Source: Mycobacterium sp. 236(2023)
GTDB taxonomy: Bacteria; Actinomycetota; Actinomycetes; Mycobacteriales; Mycobacteriaceae
DNA length: 64,000 nt
Assembly (NCBI RefSeq): GCF_029623955.1
Contig: NZ_JARSBP010000003.1
Location: forward strand, 682,001-746,000
Direction: 5' to 3'
Shown piece after piece: positions 40,969 through 48,827 of the stretch (the stretch's first letter is position 1; the number at the start of each line of letters is the position of its first letter). The notes beneath the pieces are model-generated. The model saw only the letters and a list, made by a program, of their open reading frames with translations. It ran no database searches and was not told the DNA's origin. A program made the position numbers and the translations under genes.

Positions 40969-41357
40969 CCTGTGATTTCCCTTTCTCATCCCTAGCGGAT
41001 TCCTGGTAACACATTCACTCCCATTGACGAATACGTCGATGCAGGGCAAGGAACTGCGGCGCTCGCCGTGACCACTCCGTCTTCGGGCGGAAGCGGTCAT
41101 GGGCTGCAGGGGGAAGCTTCAGCAAAGGGCACGCAACCGCGTATCTCGGCCGACACCACCGGGCTACGCGTTGCAGGTCAGTGGCCTCCCCGTTATGTTC
41201 CTCCCGTAGTCAACGATGAGCGAATCGTAAGAACGGCCTGTGGAGTTTTTAATTCCGCTCACATGAAGTTCTTGCGCGGTGTGTGGTGTAGCGGTACGGC
41301 CAGGCACGAGCACTCGAAGCCCCGCCCGGGGTTTCGACAGAAATAGCTAGGGAGATC
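40969..41357 (+). promoter_or_regulatory. Promoter and long leader of the first porin gene
   Basis: No clear gene lies in these 389 bases. TTGCAG (41171-41176), 17 bp and TATGTT (41194-41199) form a strong sigma-A promoter, giving a leader of about 150 bases. Within the leader a short frame MKFLRGVWC starts at ATG 41263 and stops at 41346, just before the AGGGAG ribosome site. The block 41206-41290 is almost identical in unit 2, which suggests RNA structure or a regulatory upstream frame. Earlier blocks (GACCTGTGATTT at 40967, GACGAATACGTCGATGC at 41026) are also conserved between units. Confidence 0.7.
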
Positions 41358-42008
41358 ATGAAGGCAATCACTCGGGTGCTGATCGCGATGGTGGCGTCCA
41401 TCGCGGCTTTGTTCGTGAGCACTGGCACCTCACACGCAGGTCTGGACAATGAGCTGAGCGTTGTCGACGGGCAGGGCCGTACCTTGACCGTTCAGCAGTG
41501 GGACACGTTCCTCAACGGTGTGTTCCCGCTCGACCGCAACCGCCTCACCCGTGAGTGGTTCCACTCCGGCAAGGCCACCTACATCGTGGCCGGCGAAGGC
41601 GCGGATGACTTCGAGGGCACCCTCGAGCTGGGCTACCAGGTCGGCTTCCCGTGGTCGCTGGGCGTGGGCATCAACTTCAGCTACACCACCCCCAACATCG
41701 CCTTCGACGGTTACGGCGCGGTCTACGACGGCAGCGACCCCGACCTGGGCCTCCTGGACTCCATCGTGACCCCGCCGCTGTTCCCCGGTGTGTCGATCTC
41801 GGCCGACCTCGGTAACGGCCCGGGCATCCAGGAAGTCGCGACCTTCTCGGTCGACGTGGCCGGCCCCGGTGGCTCGGTCGTCGTGTCCAACGCTCACGGC
41901 ACCGTGACCGGTGCGGCCGGTGGCGTGCTGCTGCGTCCGTTCGCTCGGTTGATCTCCTCGACCGGTGACAGCGTCAGCACCTACGGCGCACCGTGGAACA
42001 TGAACTGA
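41358..42008 (+). CDS. MspA-type outer-membrane porin, copy 1
   Basis: 216-residue porin precursor: signal peptide 1-27 (cleavage after GTSHA) and a mature chain starting GLDNELSVVDGQGR. MspA forms octameric channels for small hydrophilic nutrients in the mycobacterial outer membrane. The mature protein is 189 residues, five more than MspA, because the constriction loop after TTPNI is longer (AFDGYGAVYDGSDPDLGLLD). Of the MspA constriction acids D90 and D91, the first is kept and the second is Gly; new Asp residues occur in the insert. ATG follows CTAGGGAGATC. Copy 2 differs at two residues only. High expression is expected from the strong promoter. Confidence 0.95.
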   Translation: MKAITRVLIAMVASIAALFVSTGTSHAGLDNELSVVDGQGRTLTVQQWDTFLNGVFPLDRNRLTREWFHSGKATYIVAGEGADDFEGTLELGYQVGFPWSLGVGINFSYTTPNIAFDGYGAVYDGSDPDLGLLDSIVTPPLFPGVSISADLGNGPGIQEVATFSVDVAGPGGSVVVSNAHGTVTGAAGGVLLRPFARLISSTGDSVSTYGAPWNMN

Positions 42009-42042
42009 CACAAGGTCTTCCAAGTTCCACCTGATTTGCTCG

Positions 42043-42075
42043 AACCAGCCCCCGGCCTCTGGCCGGGGGCTGGTT
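42043..42075 (+). terminator. Intrinsic terminator after porin copy 1
   Basis: A perfect 15-bp stem (AACCAGCCCCCGGCC with its complement) and a 3-base loop, followed by T-rich TTGTTTTC. It separates the two porin units. Confidence 0.92.
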
Positions 42076-42137
42076 TGTTTTCGGTGCGACGTGAGCTGCG
42101 TCGGTTCGACGGCGCCGAGATCGCCTCGCGAGCACTG

Positions 42138-42153
42138 TGTGATCTTGATCACT
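42138..42153. promoter_or_regulatory. CRP-type box of porin unit 2
   Basis: TGTGATCTTGATCACT fits TGTGA-N6-TCACA except the last base. It lies 382 bp before the promoter of the second porin gene, the same place as the box in unit 1. Confidence 0.6.
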
Positions 42154-42703
42154 GGGGCCCGGCCGCGGTCCCTGATCTGCGCACAGAGCCCGCAGCGTAG
42201 TTAACGGAGCGACCAATGTGCGGCTGCGACAGGCCAGGTGGGGACAGTCCGCGTCCCGCCGGATGCCGGTGCTCAGCGCGCGCGGTGCTCGGGAGCCATT
42301 TCACGTTCGCCCTGGCTGACCTGTGATTTCGTCTGGCGCCGCCAAGCGGGTCCACGGTAACGGTTCCACTCGCACGGACGAATACGTCGATGCGGGGTTA
42401 CCAACTGCGGCGTTTCCGGACTGCTCCCCGCCGCCGCGCGAAGGGGGTCGGAGCGGACGGGAGTGCTCAGCAAAATGACTCGCGATGACGTGTCCCGGTG
42501 GCTGCCGCCGAGCTACGCGTTGCAGGGTCGTTGCCTCCCCGTTATGTTCCTCGTGTCAACGATGAGTGCATCGTAAGAACGACCTGTGGAGTTTTTAATT
42601 CCGCTCACATGAAGTTCTCGCGAGGTGTGTGGTGTAAGGCAGAGGCCAGGCACGGACATATCGGAGCTCCACCCGGGGTTTCGACAGAAAAGCTAGGGAG
42701 ACC
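42154..42703 (+). promoter_or_regulatory. Promoter and leader of the second porin gene
   Basis: No gene is supported in these 550 bases. TTGCAG (42520-42525), 17 bp and TATGTT (42543-42548) repeat the promoter of copy 1. The leader holds the conserved block and a short frame MKFSRGVWC from ATG 42609, which here runs on to overlap the porin ATG (ATGA at 42704-42707). The TAGTTAAC (42198) and GACGAATACGTCGATGC (42378) blocks are shared with unit 1, while the sequence between them is not. Confidence 0.7.
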
Positions 42704-43354
42704 ATGAAGGCAATCACTCGGGTGCTGATCGCGATGGTGGCGTCCATCGCGGCTTTGTTCGTGAGCACTGGCACCTCACACGCAGGTCTGGACAATGAGC
42801 TGAGCGTTGTCGACGGCCAGGGCCGCACCTTGACCGTTCAGCAGTGGGACACGTTCCTCAACGGTGTGTTCCCCCTCGACCGCAACCGCCTCACCCGTGA
42901 GTGGTTCCACTCCGGCAAGGCCACCTACATCGTGGCCGGCGAAGGCGCCGATGACTTCGAGGGCACCCTCGAGCTGGGCTACCAGGTCGGCTTCCCGTGG
43001 TCGCTGGGCGTGGGCATCAACTTCAGCTACACCACCCCCAACATCGCCTACGACGGTTACGGCGCGGTCTACGACGGCAGCGACCCCGACCTGGGCCTCC
43101 TGAACTCCATCGTGACCCCGCCGCTGTTCCCCGGTGTGTCGATCTCGGCCGACCTCGGTAACGGCCCGGGCATCCAGGAAGTCGCGACCTTCTCGGTCGA
43201 CGTGGCCGGCCCCGGTGGCTCGGTCGTCGTGTCCAACGCTCACGGCACCGTGACCGGTGCGGCCGGTGGCGTGCTGCTGCGTCCGTTCGCTCGGTTGATC
43301 TCCTCGACCGGTGACAGCGTCAGCACCTACGGCGCACCGTGGAACATGAACTGA
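42704..43354 (+). CDS. MspA-type outer-membrane porin, copy 2
   Basis: 216-residue porin precursor with the same signal peptide and mature chain as copy 1. The only differences are Phe to Tyr in the constriction loop (AYDGYG) and Asp to Asn (GLLNSIV), so the loop of copy 2 has one acid less. The coding sequences also share most synonymous positions, which suggests recent conversion between the copies. Expected to form mixed or separate octamers in the outer membrane. ATG follows CTAGGGAGACC. Confidence 0.95.
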   Translation: MKAITRVLIAMVASIAALFVSTGTSHAGLDNELSVVDGQGRTLTVQQWDTFLNGVFPLDRNRLTREWFHSGKATYIVAGEGADDFEGTLELGYQVGFPWSLGVGINFSYTTPNIAYDGYGAVYDGSDPDLGLLNSIVTPPLFPGVSISADLGNGPGIQEVATFSVDVAGPGGSVVVSNAHGTVTGAAGGVLLRPFARLISSTGDSVSTYGAPWNMN

Positions 43355-43368
43355 CACCCGCTTGAACG

Positions 43369-43401
43369 AATCAGCCCCCGGCTTTCGGCCGGGGGCTGAT
43401 T
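43369..43401. terminator. Intrinsic terminator after porin copy 2
   Basis: AATCAGCCCCCGGC and GCCGGGGGCTGATT form a 14-bp stem around TTTCG, followed by TTCGTTTC. It may also end transcription from the convergent mscL gene. Confidence 0.9.
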
Positions 43402-43417
43402 TCGTTTCGCGAGACGA

Positions 43418-43852
43418 TCACTTCTCCGTTGTCGGCGGGTCCTGCTCGGTGTGGTCATTGCTGACAGGGCTGTTCGCCGACTGTGCTTGCAACAGATCGC
43501 GAATCTCGGTCAGCAGCGTCAGCTCGGTCTCGGTCGATTCCACCTTGGCGTCACGCTCTTTGAGTTTCTTGAACGGAACGACGATCACGAAGTAGATCAC
43601 CGCGGCGACGATCAAGAAATTGATCAATGCCGACAACACGGCGTTGAGATCGACGAATTGATCGGCCCCGAGCGGGATCTTGAGAATGCCGTACTCGGTA
43701 TCCGGGCCCGCCCCGATCCGGTCGACCAACGGTTGGACCACATTCTGGGTGAATGCGGTCACCAAACCGGTGAACGCGGCGCCCACCACCACCGCGACCG
43801 CCAGATCGATGACGTTGCCTCGCGAGATGAATTCCTTGAAGCCTTTCAGCAT
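43418..43852 (-). CDS. mscL: Large-conductance mechanosensitive channel
   Basis: 144-residue MscL: N-terminal MLKGFKEFISRGNVIDLAVAVVVG with the pore-lining TM1 (about 14-45), a periplasmic loop, TM2 (about 68-95) and a cytoplasmic helix with charged tail. It opens under membrane tension to protect against osmotic shock. The length is near the family norm, with a C-terminal extension rich in T, E and P. It is read toward the porin terminator. Confidence 0.96.
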   Translation of the reverse strand: MLKGFKEFISRGNVIDLAVAVVVGAAFTGLVTAFTQNVVQPLVDRIGAGPDTEYGILKIPLGADQFVDLNAVLSALINFLIVAAVIYFVIVVPFKKLKERDAKVESTETELTLLTEIRDLLQAQSANSPVSNDHTEQDPPTTEK

Positions 43853-44160
43853 GACGATGACCCCTTCCTTCAGCGTTGCGCTGCCAAGTCCATGAACTTA
43901 GTCCCTGCCGCTGTGGCCGGGGCTTTTCTGTGAACAATTCGTGCGTCGGACGCCGCCATTCCCCGATGGGTTATCGGGAGCCAAAATCGAAGTGACAAAA
44001 GCGTTTTCGATGATCTCGGCGGGGTCGGGAAACCACCCGAAACGGACAATTTATGAATCTGAAATTGGGTAAGCGCTTGGAGGTTCCGACTGATACGCTG
44101 TGAGAGCCTGAAAACGTAAATCTGGACACGTGTGTCCATCTCTAGTAAAGGGGAAAGCTG
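43853..44160. other. Intergenic region between mscL and a secreted-protein gene
   Basis: These 308 bases hold no supported gene. They contain the upstream regions of two divergent genes. The clearest signal is a palindrome TGGACACGTGTGTCCA (44123-44138, 7-bp arms, GT centre) 22 bp before the ATG at 44161, which may be an operator or a leader hairpin. AAAGGGGAAAGCTG before the ATG is a good ribosome site. Confidence 0.5.
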
Positions 44161-44526
44161 ATGGCTAAGCACGCCAAGGCGCCCGCTCGTAGTGCGAAGA
44201 AACTGGGTGCCGTGGGCTTGGGCTCGTTCTTTATGGCCGCAGCTTTCTCCGGACTGAGCGCTGGCACCGCCAATGCCGAGGTCGAGGAGATCGCTCCCGC
44301 GCCGCAGGTCACGAGCCGGCAGGCTTCGGAGAACGCGGTCATCCGCATCAACGACTTCGGTGTCGCCCGCGGCATCTCCGAGGCTCGCCTCGCGGATGCG
44401 GGCGTGGTTCACGCCGGTGGAAGCAGCTCGACCGAGGTTCGCGACTCGGTGAAGGCAGTCTCCGGCACCACGGCGTCGGCCTTCGAGGGTGAGTTCCCGA
44501 CCGGTCCCGCCATCGGCGACTGGTGA
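44161..44526 (+). CDS. Small secreted protein of unknown function
   Basis: 121-residue protein with a basic start (MAKHAKAPARSAKK), a hydrophobic core and a signal-peptidase site after GTANA at about 39, giving a mature acidic peptide of about 82 residues. The mature part has an alanine/serine-rich sequence with RQASENAVIRINDFGVARG and ends EFPTGPAIGDW; no domain or cysteine is seen. It is flanked by an upstream palindrome and a downstream terminator, so it is a single-gene unit. Export through Sec is likely; function unknown. Confidence 0.75.
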   Translation: MAKHAKAPARSAKKLGAVGLGSFFMAAAFSGLSAGTANAEVEEIAPAPQVTSRQASENAVIRINDFGVARGISEARLADAGVVHAGGSSSTEVRDSVKAVSGTTASAFEGEFPTGPAIGDW

Positions 44527-44542
44527 TCTGACACAAACAGAT

Positions 44543-44568
44543 GCGCCCCCGGGTACTCCCGGGGGCGC
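44543..44568. terminator. Intrinsic terminator between convergent genes
   Basis: GCGCCCCCGGG and CCCGGGGGCGC form an 11-bp stem around TACT, followed by TTTGTTGT. It ends the secreted-protein gene and perhaps the convergent SAF gene. Confidence 0.88.
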
Positions 44569-44583
44569 TTTGTTGTGTCTGGC

Positions 44584-45237
44584 CTAGTGCAACGTCAGCG
44601 TGACGGCCTGTACCAGCGCGGCACCGGCCACCGACTTCGCCGCCGCTGCCGGGAGTGCGACCAAGACCACCCGCCCCCCACTGCGCCCGCCGACCCCATT
44701 CTCCTTGGCGGACACCAGAACTACGATCCCGTCGGTCGCAATCAGCCGGCCTTCCGCCGCGTCGTCAGCGGGTGCGGCCACGATGTCGACGACGTCGCCG
44801 GGTCTCACGAGATCCATCAGTGCGGCATCGGCCAACGGAATCGGAACGATCCGTGCGTCGGGGCCGGCGGCCGATTCCGCCAGCCGGGGCCCCAGTAGAC
44901 GGACGTCGGTGAGGACTTCGCCGCGGCGAGCGGGGCCCGCCACCGTCGCGCCGACGACCGAGGCGACATCGTGAAGTGCGCCCTCGGGCACCCCGGGTGA
45001 TGCCCGCGACTCCACCCGAATGTCGGCTGCGGTGAGTTCGACACCCGGCGACAGGTCGCGGACGGTCACGACGACGTCGGTCTGGTCTGTCCGCGGATCA
45101 CCGCGCCACGCGGCGACGGCTGCCAGAATCACCAGAGCGGCTGCGAGCCCACGGCGCGCCCCCGGCGACCGCGACCAGTCGGGCCGCAATGCGCGGACGA
45201 GACGGTCCAGCGGCGACGGGTCCAGTGATTCGCCCAT
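44584..45237 (-). CDS. SAF-domain membrane protein (CpaB/RcpC-like)
   Basis: 217-residue protein with one N-terminal TM helix (about 30-45) and a SAF domain (about 55-120: TVRDLSPGVELTAADIRVES). The rest (VRPGDVVDIVAAP) resembles CpaB/RcpC of Flp pilus assembly. No pilus genes lie nearby, so a pilus role is not supported; a cell-wall carbohydrate role is possible. It is conserved in mycobacteria next to fmdB. Confidence 0.8.
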   Translation of the reverse strand: MGESLDPSPLDRLVRALRPDWSRSPGARRGLAAALVILAAVAAWRGDPRTDQTDVVVTVRDLSPGVELTAADIRVESRASPGVPEGALHDVASVVGATVAGPARRGEVLTDVRLLGPRLAESAAGPDARIVPIPLADAALMDLVRPGDVVDIVAAPADDAAEGRLIATDGIVVLVSAKENGVGGRSGGRVVLVALPAAAAKSVAGAALVQAVTLTLH

Positions 45238-45307
45238 GCGCCCACGCTATGAGGCGCGGTACGGCGAAGTCAGCAGCCGGTTCGGCAGCTGTGGATAACT
45301 GTGCGGA

Positions 45308-45661
45308 TCAGCTCGATGCGGCGGCAGCCGGCGTCGACGAACTGCTCGATGAACTCGAACTGCTCGACGAGGAACTGGAGCTGTCCGACGAGCCGGCCTT
45401 CTCCGAGGATGAACTCGACGAGGACGAATCCGACGAGGACGATTCGCTGCTGCCGGCGCTTCCGGAGCTCGACTTCTTGCCGGACTCCCGGCTGTCATTG
45501 CGATAGAAGCCGCTGCCCTTGAAGACCACGCCGACCTTGCCGAACACCTTGCGCAACCGTCCGTCGCACTGCGGGCAGTCCGTCAACGATTCATCGGAAA
45601 ACGCCTGCACCACGTCGAACTTATTGCTGCATTCGGTGCACGCATAGGAATAGGTTGGCAC
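45308..45661 (-). CDS. FmdB/Ruc-like zinc-ribbon protein with serine-rich tail
   Basis: 117 residues: a zinc ribbon with Cys8, Cys11, Cys29 and Cys32 (ACTEC and CPQC) in the first 50 residues, then a tail of about 65 residues that is nearly all serine with D, E, G and K. The family (FmdB) includes M. tuberculosis Rv0991c, reported as Ruc, a redox-regulated chaperone whose disordered tail and zinc loss drive activity. GTG 45661 with GGAGG upstream gives the standard start VPTYSYACT. A CIRCE element sits 27 bp upstream, so heat-shock control by HrcA is likely. Confidence 0.9.
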   Translation of the reverse strand: MPTYSYACTECSNKFDVVQAFSDESLTDCPQCDGRLRKVFGKVGVVFKGSGFYRNDSRESGKKSSSGSAGSSESSSSDSSSSSSSSEKAGSSDSSSSSSSSSSSSSSSSTPAAAASS

Positions 45662-45687
45662 ACAAACCTCCGAGGTGGTCAAACTAC

Positions 45688-45714
45688 TTAGCACTCTACC
45701 GGCTCAAGTGCTAG
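45688..45714. promoter_or_regulatory. CIRCE element (HrcA operator) upstream of the FmdB/Ruc-like gene
   Basis: TTAGCACTC-N9-AAGTGCTAG matches the CIRCE consensus TTAGCACTC-N9-GAGTGCTAA with a perfect left arm and two changes in the right. It begins 27 bp before the GTG start on the other strand. HrcA binding would make the gene heat-inducible. Confidence 0.85.
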
Positions 45715-45865
45715 AACCGCCAGCGGGCTCGTCGCATTCCCGGCCCGCTGTCGCCCCTCTCATGGCGTGCGACACGCGCACAAAGCCGCTGCGGCCGCGC
45801 CGAACCTCGCGTCTGTATCATCGAAAAGCGGCTTCTCGCAATGTGTTACGGACTCTTGGCCGCCG

Positions 45866-46465
45866 TCATGGCGTGGATGGCGGTTCGCCGAGGGCGACGA
45901 GCCCCTGTTCGGGGGTGAGCGCGTGCGTCATGCGGACATCGTGAGCTTCGGACGGCAGGTGGTCGACTAGTTCCTCGTCCCGGACGACGGCCACCAGCAG
46001 AGCGCCTGGCCGGGCGAGCGCAAGCGTCCGGTCGTAGTACCCGGCGCCGCGACCCAGTCGAGCTCCATCGCGGTCGACGGCCAGAGCGGGAACCAACACC
46101 ACATCGGCGGTAGTCACGGTCTCGGCGGGGAGCCGCGGTGGCGGAGGCTCGCGCAGCCCGAACGGCGCTGCGTCCAAGTGGCCCGGGGTGTACCGCCCCC
46201 ATTGCAGGGGCAGGGGAGTTCCGTCGGCATTTTCGCGGGCCACGGGCAGCAGCACTTCGATGTGGCGGGCCACCAGGTCGTCGATCAGCGCCACCGAGCC
46301 CGGCTCCGAACCGACAGGCACGTACGCGCAGACCGTCGACCGCGGCGCGATCAGTGCGGCAAGGTGGCGCGCCAGATCGGCTGCTTCACCCTCTCGTGTT
46401 TGCTGACTCACCGAGCGTCTGGCAGCCAGAATTGCTGCTCGGACCTGTGTTTTGGTCGACGTCAT
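45866..46465 (-). CDS. 5-formyltetrahydrofolate cyclo-ligase
   Basis: 199-residue enzyme that converts 5-formyl-THF to 5,10-methenyl-THF with ATP, salvaging folate. The family signature LGRGAGYYDRTLA is present near residue 150, with PLQWGRY and ALAVDRDGARLGRG. ATG start. It is divergent from galU, as in M. tuberculosis (Rv0992c). Confidence 0.92.
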   Translation of the reverse strand: MTSTKTQVRAAILAARRSVSQQTREGEAADLARHLAALIAPRSTVCAYVPVGSEPGSVALIDDLVARHIEVLLPVARENADGTPLPLQWGRYTPGHLDAAPFGLREPPPPRLPAETVTTADVVLVPALAVDRDGARLGRGAGYYDRTLALARPGALLVAVVRDEELVDHLPSEAHDVRMTHALTPEQGLVALGEPPSTP

Positions 46466-46530
46466 CGGGTAGTTCCTAGATGCTCGGGTTAGAGGAGAAC
46501 ATGCGACGCGGAAAGGTTAGGGTGTGAACG

Positions 46531-47454
46531 ATGAACCGGCCTGAAGTTCCTATTCCGTATACCGCAGTGGTTCCCGCTGCGGGACTGGGAACGCGTTTCC
46601 TGCCTGCCACCAAAACGGTGCCGAAGGAATTGCTGCCGGTCGTCGACACACCGGGAATCGAGTTGGTCGCCGCCGAGGCTGCCGAGGCAGGCGCCGAGCG
46701 GCTGATCATCATCACCTCCGAGGGCAAGGACGGCGTCGTCGCGCACTTCGTCGAGGATCTCGTGCTGGAGGGCACACTCGAAGCCCGCGGTAAGAACGCG
46801 ATGTTGGAGAAGGTCCGCCGAGCGCCGGCGCTGATCAAGGTCGAGTCCGTGGTGCAGACCGAACCGCTCGGACTCGGGCACGCCGTCGGCTGCGTCGAAG
46901 ACAGCCTGACGCCCGACGAGGACGCGATCGCGGTGCTGCTGCCCGACGATCTGGTGCTGCCCACCGGTGTGCTTGAGACGATGTCGAAGGTGCGCGCCAA
47001 GCGCGGCGGGTCCGTGTTGTGCGCGATCGAGGTCGACCGCGAGGAGATCAGCGCGTACGGCGTCTTCGACGTCGAGATCGTCCCCGACGCCGCCAACCCG
47101 AACGTGCTCAAGGTCAAGGGCATGGTGGAAAAGCCCAAGCCCGAGGATGCGCCGTCGCTGTTCGCGGCCGCCGGCCGTTATGTGCTCGACCGCGCGATCT
47201 TCGACGCTCTGAAGCGCATCCCGCGCGGCGCGGGCGGCGAACTTCAGCTCACCGACGCCATCGCGCTGCTGATCGAGGAAGGCCATCCGGTCCACGTCGT
47301 CGTCCACCGCGGATCTCGACACGATCTGGGAAATCCCGGGGGCTACCTGAAGGCTGCGGTTGACTTTGCGTTGGAGCGAGACGACTACGGGCCCGAACTG
47401 CGCCGGTGGTTGACCGAACGGCTTGGGCTCGTTCCCGCGGCGAACGACACCTAG
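46531..47454 (+). CDS. galU: UTP-glucose-1-phosphate uridylyltransferase
   Basis: 307-residue nucleotidyltransferase that makes UDP-glucose for cell-wall and trehalose synthesis. AVVPAAGLGTRFLPATK (Gly loop), VDTPGIELVAAEA and LPDDLVLP are present, with the sugar-binding MVEKPKPEDAPS. Standard length. It starts a short operon with the Glp-like gene and rimJ. Confidence 0.96.
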   Translation: MNRPEVPIPYTAVVPAAGLGTRFLPATKTVPKELLPVVDTPGIELVAAEAAEAGAERLIIITSEGKDGVVAHFVEDLVLEGTLEARGKNAMLEKVRRAPALIKVESVVQTEPLGLGHAVGCVEDSLTPDEDAIAVLLPDDLVLPTGVLETMSKVRAKRGGSVLCAIEVDREEISAYGVFDVEIVPDAANPNVLKVKGMVEKPKPEDAPSLFAAAGRYVLDRAIFDALKRIPRGAGGELQLTDAIALLIEEGHPVHVVVHRGSRHDLGNPGGYLKAAVDFALERDDYGPELRRWLTERLGLVPAANDT

Positions 47455-47517
47455 CAGCGGCTGCACAGCCGGGCGGGCCGTTCGACGTCAGCCGGTTGGA
47501 CGGAAGAAAGGCGCGCT

Positions 47518-48807
47518 GTGCGTTCGGTGGAGGAGCAGCAGGCTCGGGTGGCAGCTGCCGCGGTCGCGCCGCGGCCGGTGCGGGTGGCGATCGCCGAAGC
47601 CCAAGGCTTGATGTGCGCCGAGGAAGTGGTCACCGAGCGCCCGCTGCCCGGATTCGATCAGGCCGCGATCGACGGTTATGCGGTGCGCAGTGTCGATGTC
47701 CTGGGTATCGGCGGAGCATCCGACGGCGACGATGACGGCGGCGCGGACATCGAGCGCGACGAGAGCCGGCCCCGGGAGATCAGCCTTCCGGTGATGGGTC
47801 TGATCGAAGCGGGCAGCCGCACGCCCAGTCGGCTGCAGCCCCGCCAGGCGGCGCGTGTGCAGACCGGTGCCCCGATGCCCACCCTGGCCGACGCGGTGCT
47901 GCCGCTGCGCTGGACCGATGGTGGTGACTCGCGGGTCCGCGTGCTGCGTGGCGTGCGGTCGGGCGCCTATGTGCGCCGCACAGGTGACGACGTCCAGCCG
48001 GGCGACGTCGCGGTTCGCGCGGGCACGATCATCGGCGCCGCGCAGGTCGGCCTGCTGGCGGCCGTCGGACGCGAGCGGGTGCTGGTGCACCCGCGGCCGC
48101 GGGTGTCGGTGCTGTGTGTGGGCGGTGAGCTCGTCGACATCTCCCGGACCCCGGGCAACGGCCAGGTCTATGACGTCAACTCCTACGCGCTGGCGGCAGC
48201 CGGACGCGATGCCGGCGCCGAGGTGAACAGGGTCGGCATCGTGCCCACAGACCCGAAACAGTTACGTGAGGTTGTCGAAGGACAGCTCAGCCGCGCCGAG
48301 ATCGTGGTCATCGCGGGTGCGGTCGGTGGGGCAGCGGCCGAGGGCGTCAGGACCGTACTGGCGCAGCTCGGCGACATGGAGGTCGCACGTATCGCCATGC
48401 ACCCGGGCTCGGTCCAGGGGTTCGGGCAACTCGGTCCCGACGGTGTTCCCGTCTTCCTGCTGCCGGCCAATCCGGTCAGTGCGCTGGTGGTGTTCGAGGT
48501 GATGGTGCGGCCGCTGATCCGGCTTTCCCTCGGCAAGCGGCAAGCGATGCGGCGGGTGGTGCCGGCCCGCACCCTGTCGCCGATCAGTTCGGTCGCCGGC
48601 CGTAAGGGTTTCCTGCGTGGGCAGTTGATGCGCGATCAGGACACCGGTGAGTATCTGGTGCAGGCACTTGGGGGTGCGCCGGGAGCGTCGTCGCATCTCC
48701 TCGCGACGTTGGCGGAAGCAAACTGTCTGGTGATCGTTCCGAGTGAGGCCGAGCAGGTCCGCACCGGAGAGGTCGTCGACGTCGCGTTCCTCGCGCAGCG
48801 CGGCTGA
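47518..48807 (+). CDS. MoeA-family protein, degenerate, probably the divisome protein Glp
   Basis: 429 residues with the four-domain MoeA/gephyrin order. The binding residues of true MoeA are altered: GFDQAAIDGYAV replaces FDNSAMDGYAV, GGEL replaces GDEL, AGAVGG replaces GGVSVG, and HPGSVQGFG replaces the KPGKP-type motif, so the two Lys are lost. In Corynebacterium a MoeA-like protein, Glp, binds FtsZ and the membrane protein GlpR, and a glpR gene lies two genes downstream here. GTG start with a GGAAG site. It is the M. tuberculosis moeA1 position. The division role is inferred. Confidence 0.85.
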   Translation: MRSVEEQQARVAAAAVAPRPVRVAIAEAQGLMCAEEVVTERPLPGFDQAAIDGYAVRSVDVLGIGGASDGDDDGGADIERDESRPREISLPVMGLIEAGSRTPSRLQPRQAARVQTGAPMPTLADAVLPLRWTDGGDSRVRVLRGVRSGAYVRRTGDDVQPGDVAVRAGTIIGAAQVGLLAAVGRERVLVHPRPRVSVLCVGGELVDISRTPGNGQVYDVNSYALAAAGRDAGAEVNRVGIVPTDPKQLREVVEGQLSRAEIVVIAGAVGGAAAEGVRTVLAQLGDMEVARIAMHPGSVQGFGQLGPDGVPVFLLPANPVSALVVFEVMVRPLIRLSLGKRQAMRRVVPARTLSPISSVAGRKGFLRGQLMRDQDTGEYLVQALGGAPGASSHLLATLAEANCLVIVPSEAEQVRTGEVVDVAFLAQRG

Positions 48808-48827
48808 CCTACGAGACGGCTGTCGAT

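Larger units (their letters stand above)
40781..43401 (+). repeat. Tandem duplication of a porin unit (two copies, about 1.3 kb each)
   Basis: Unit 1 (40781-42075) and unit 2 (42138-43401) share, in the same order, a CRP-like box, a TAGTTAAC block (40841 and 42198), a GACCTGTGATTT block, GACGAATACGTCGATGC, a TTGCAG-N17-TATGTT promoter, a conserved leader, a porin gene and a terminator. The genes are nearly identical while the upstream spacers have diverged with small indels (offset 1357 bp upstream, 1346 bp at the genes). This points to an old duplication with gene conversion or strong selection on the coding part. Confidence 0.85.

Noticed and set aside
42154..42703. A second copy of the small acidic gene upstream of porin 2
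   Set aside because: The matching region has no intact frame; only short DNA blocks are shared.
44584..45237. Flp pilus assembly operon
   Set aside because: Only a SAF/CpaB-like protein is present; no ATPase, pilin or secretin gene lies nearby.
47518..48807. Functional molybdenum insertase MoeA
   Set aside because: The fold is right but key binding residues are changed, so a plain MoeA label is not supported; described as Glp-like.
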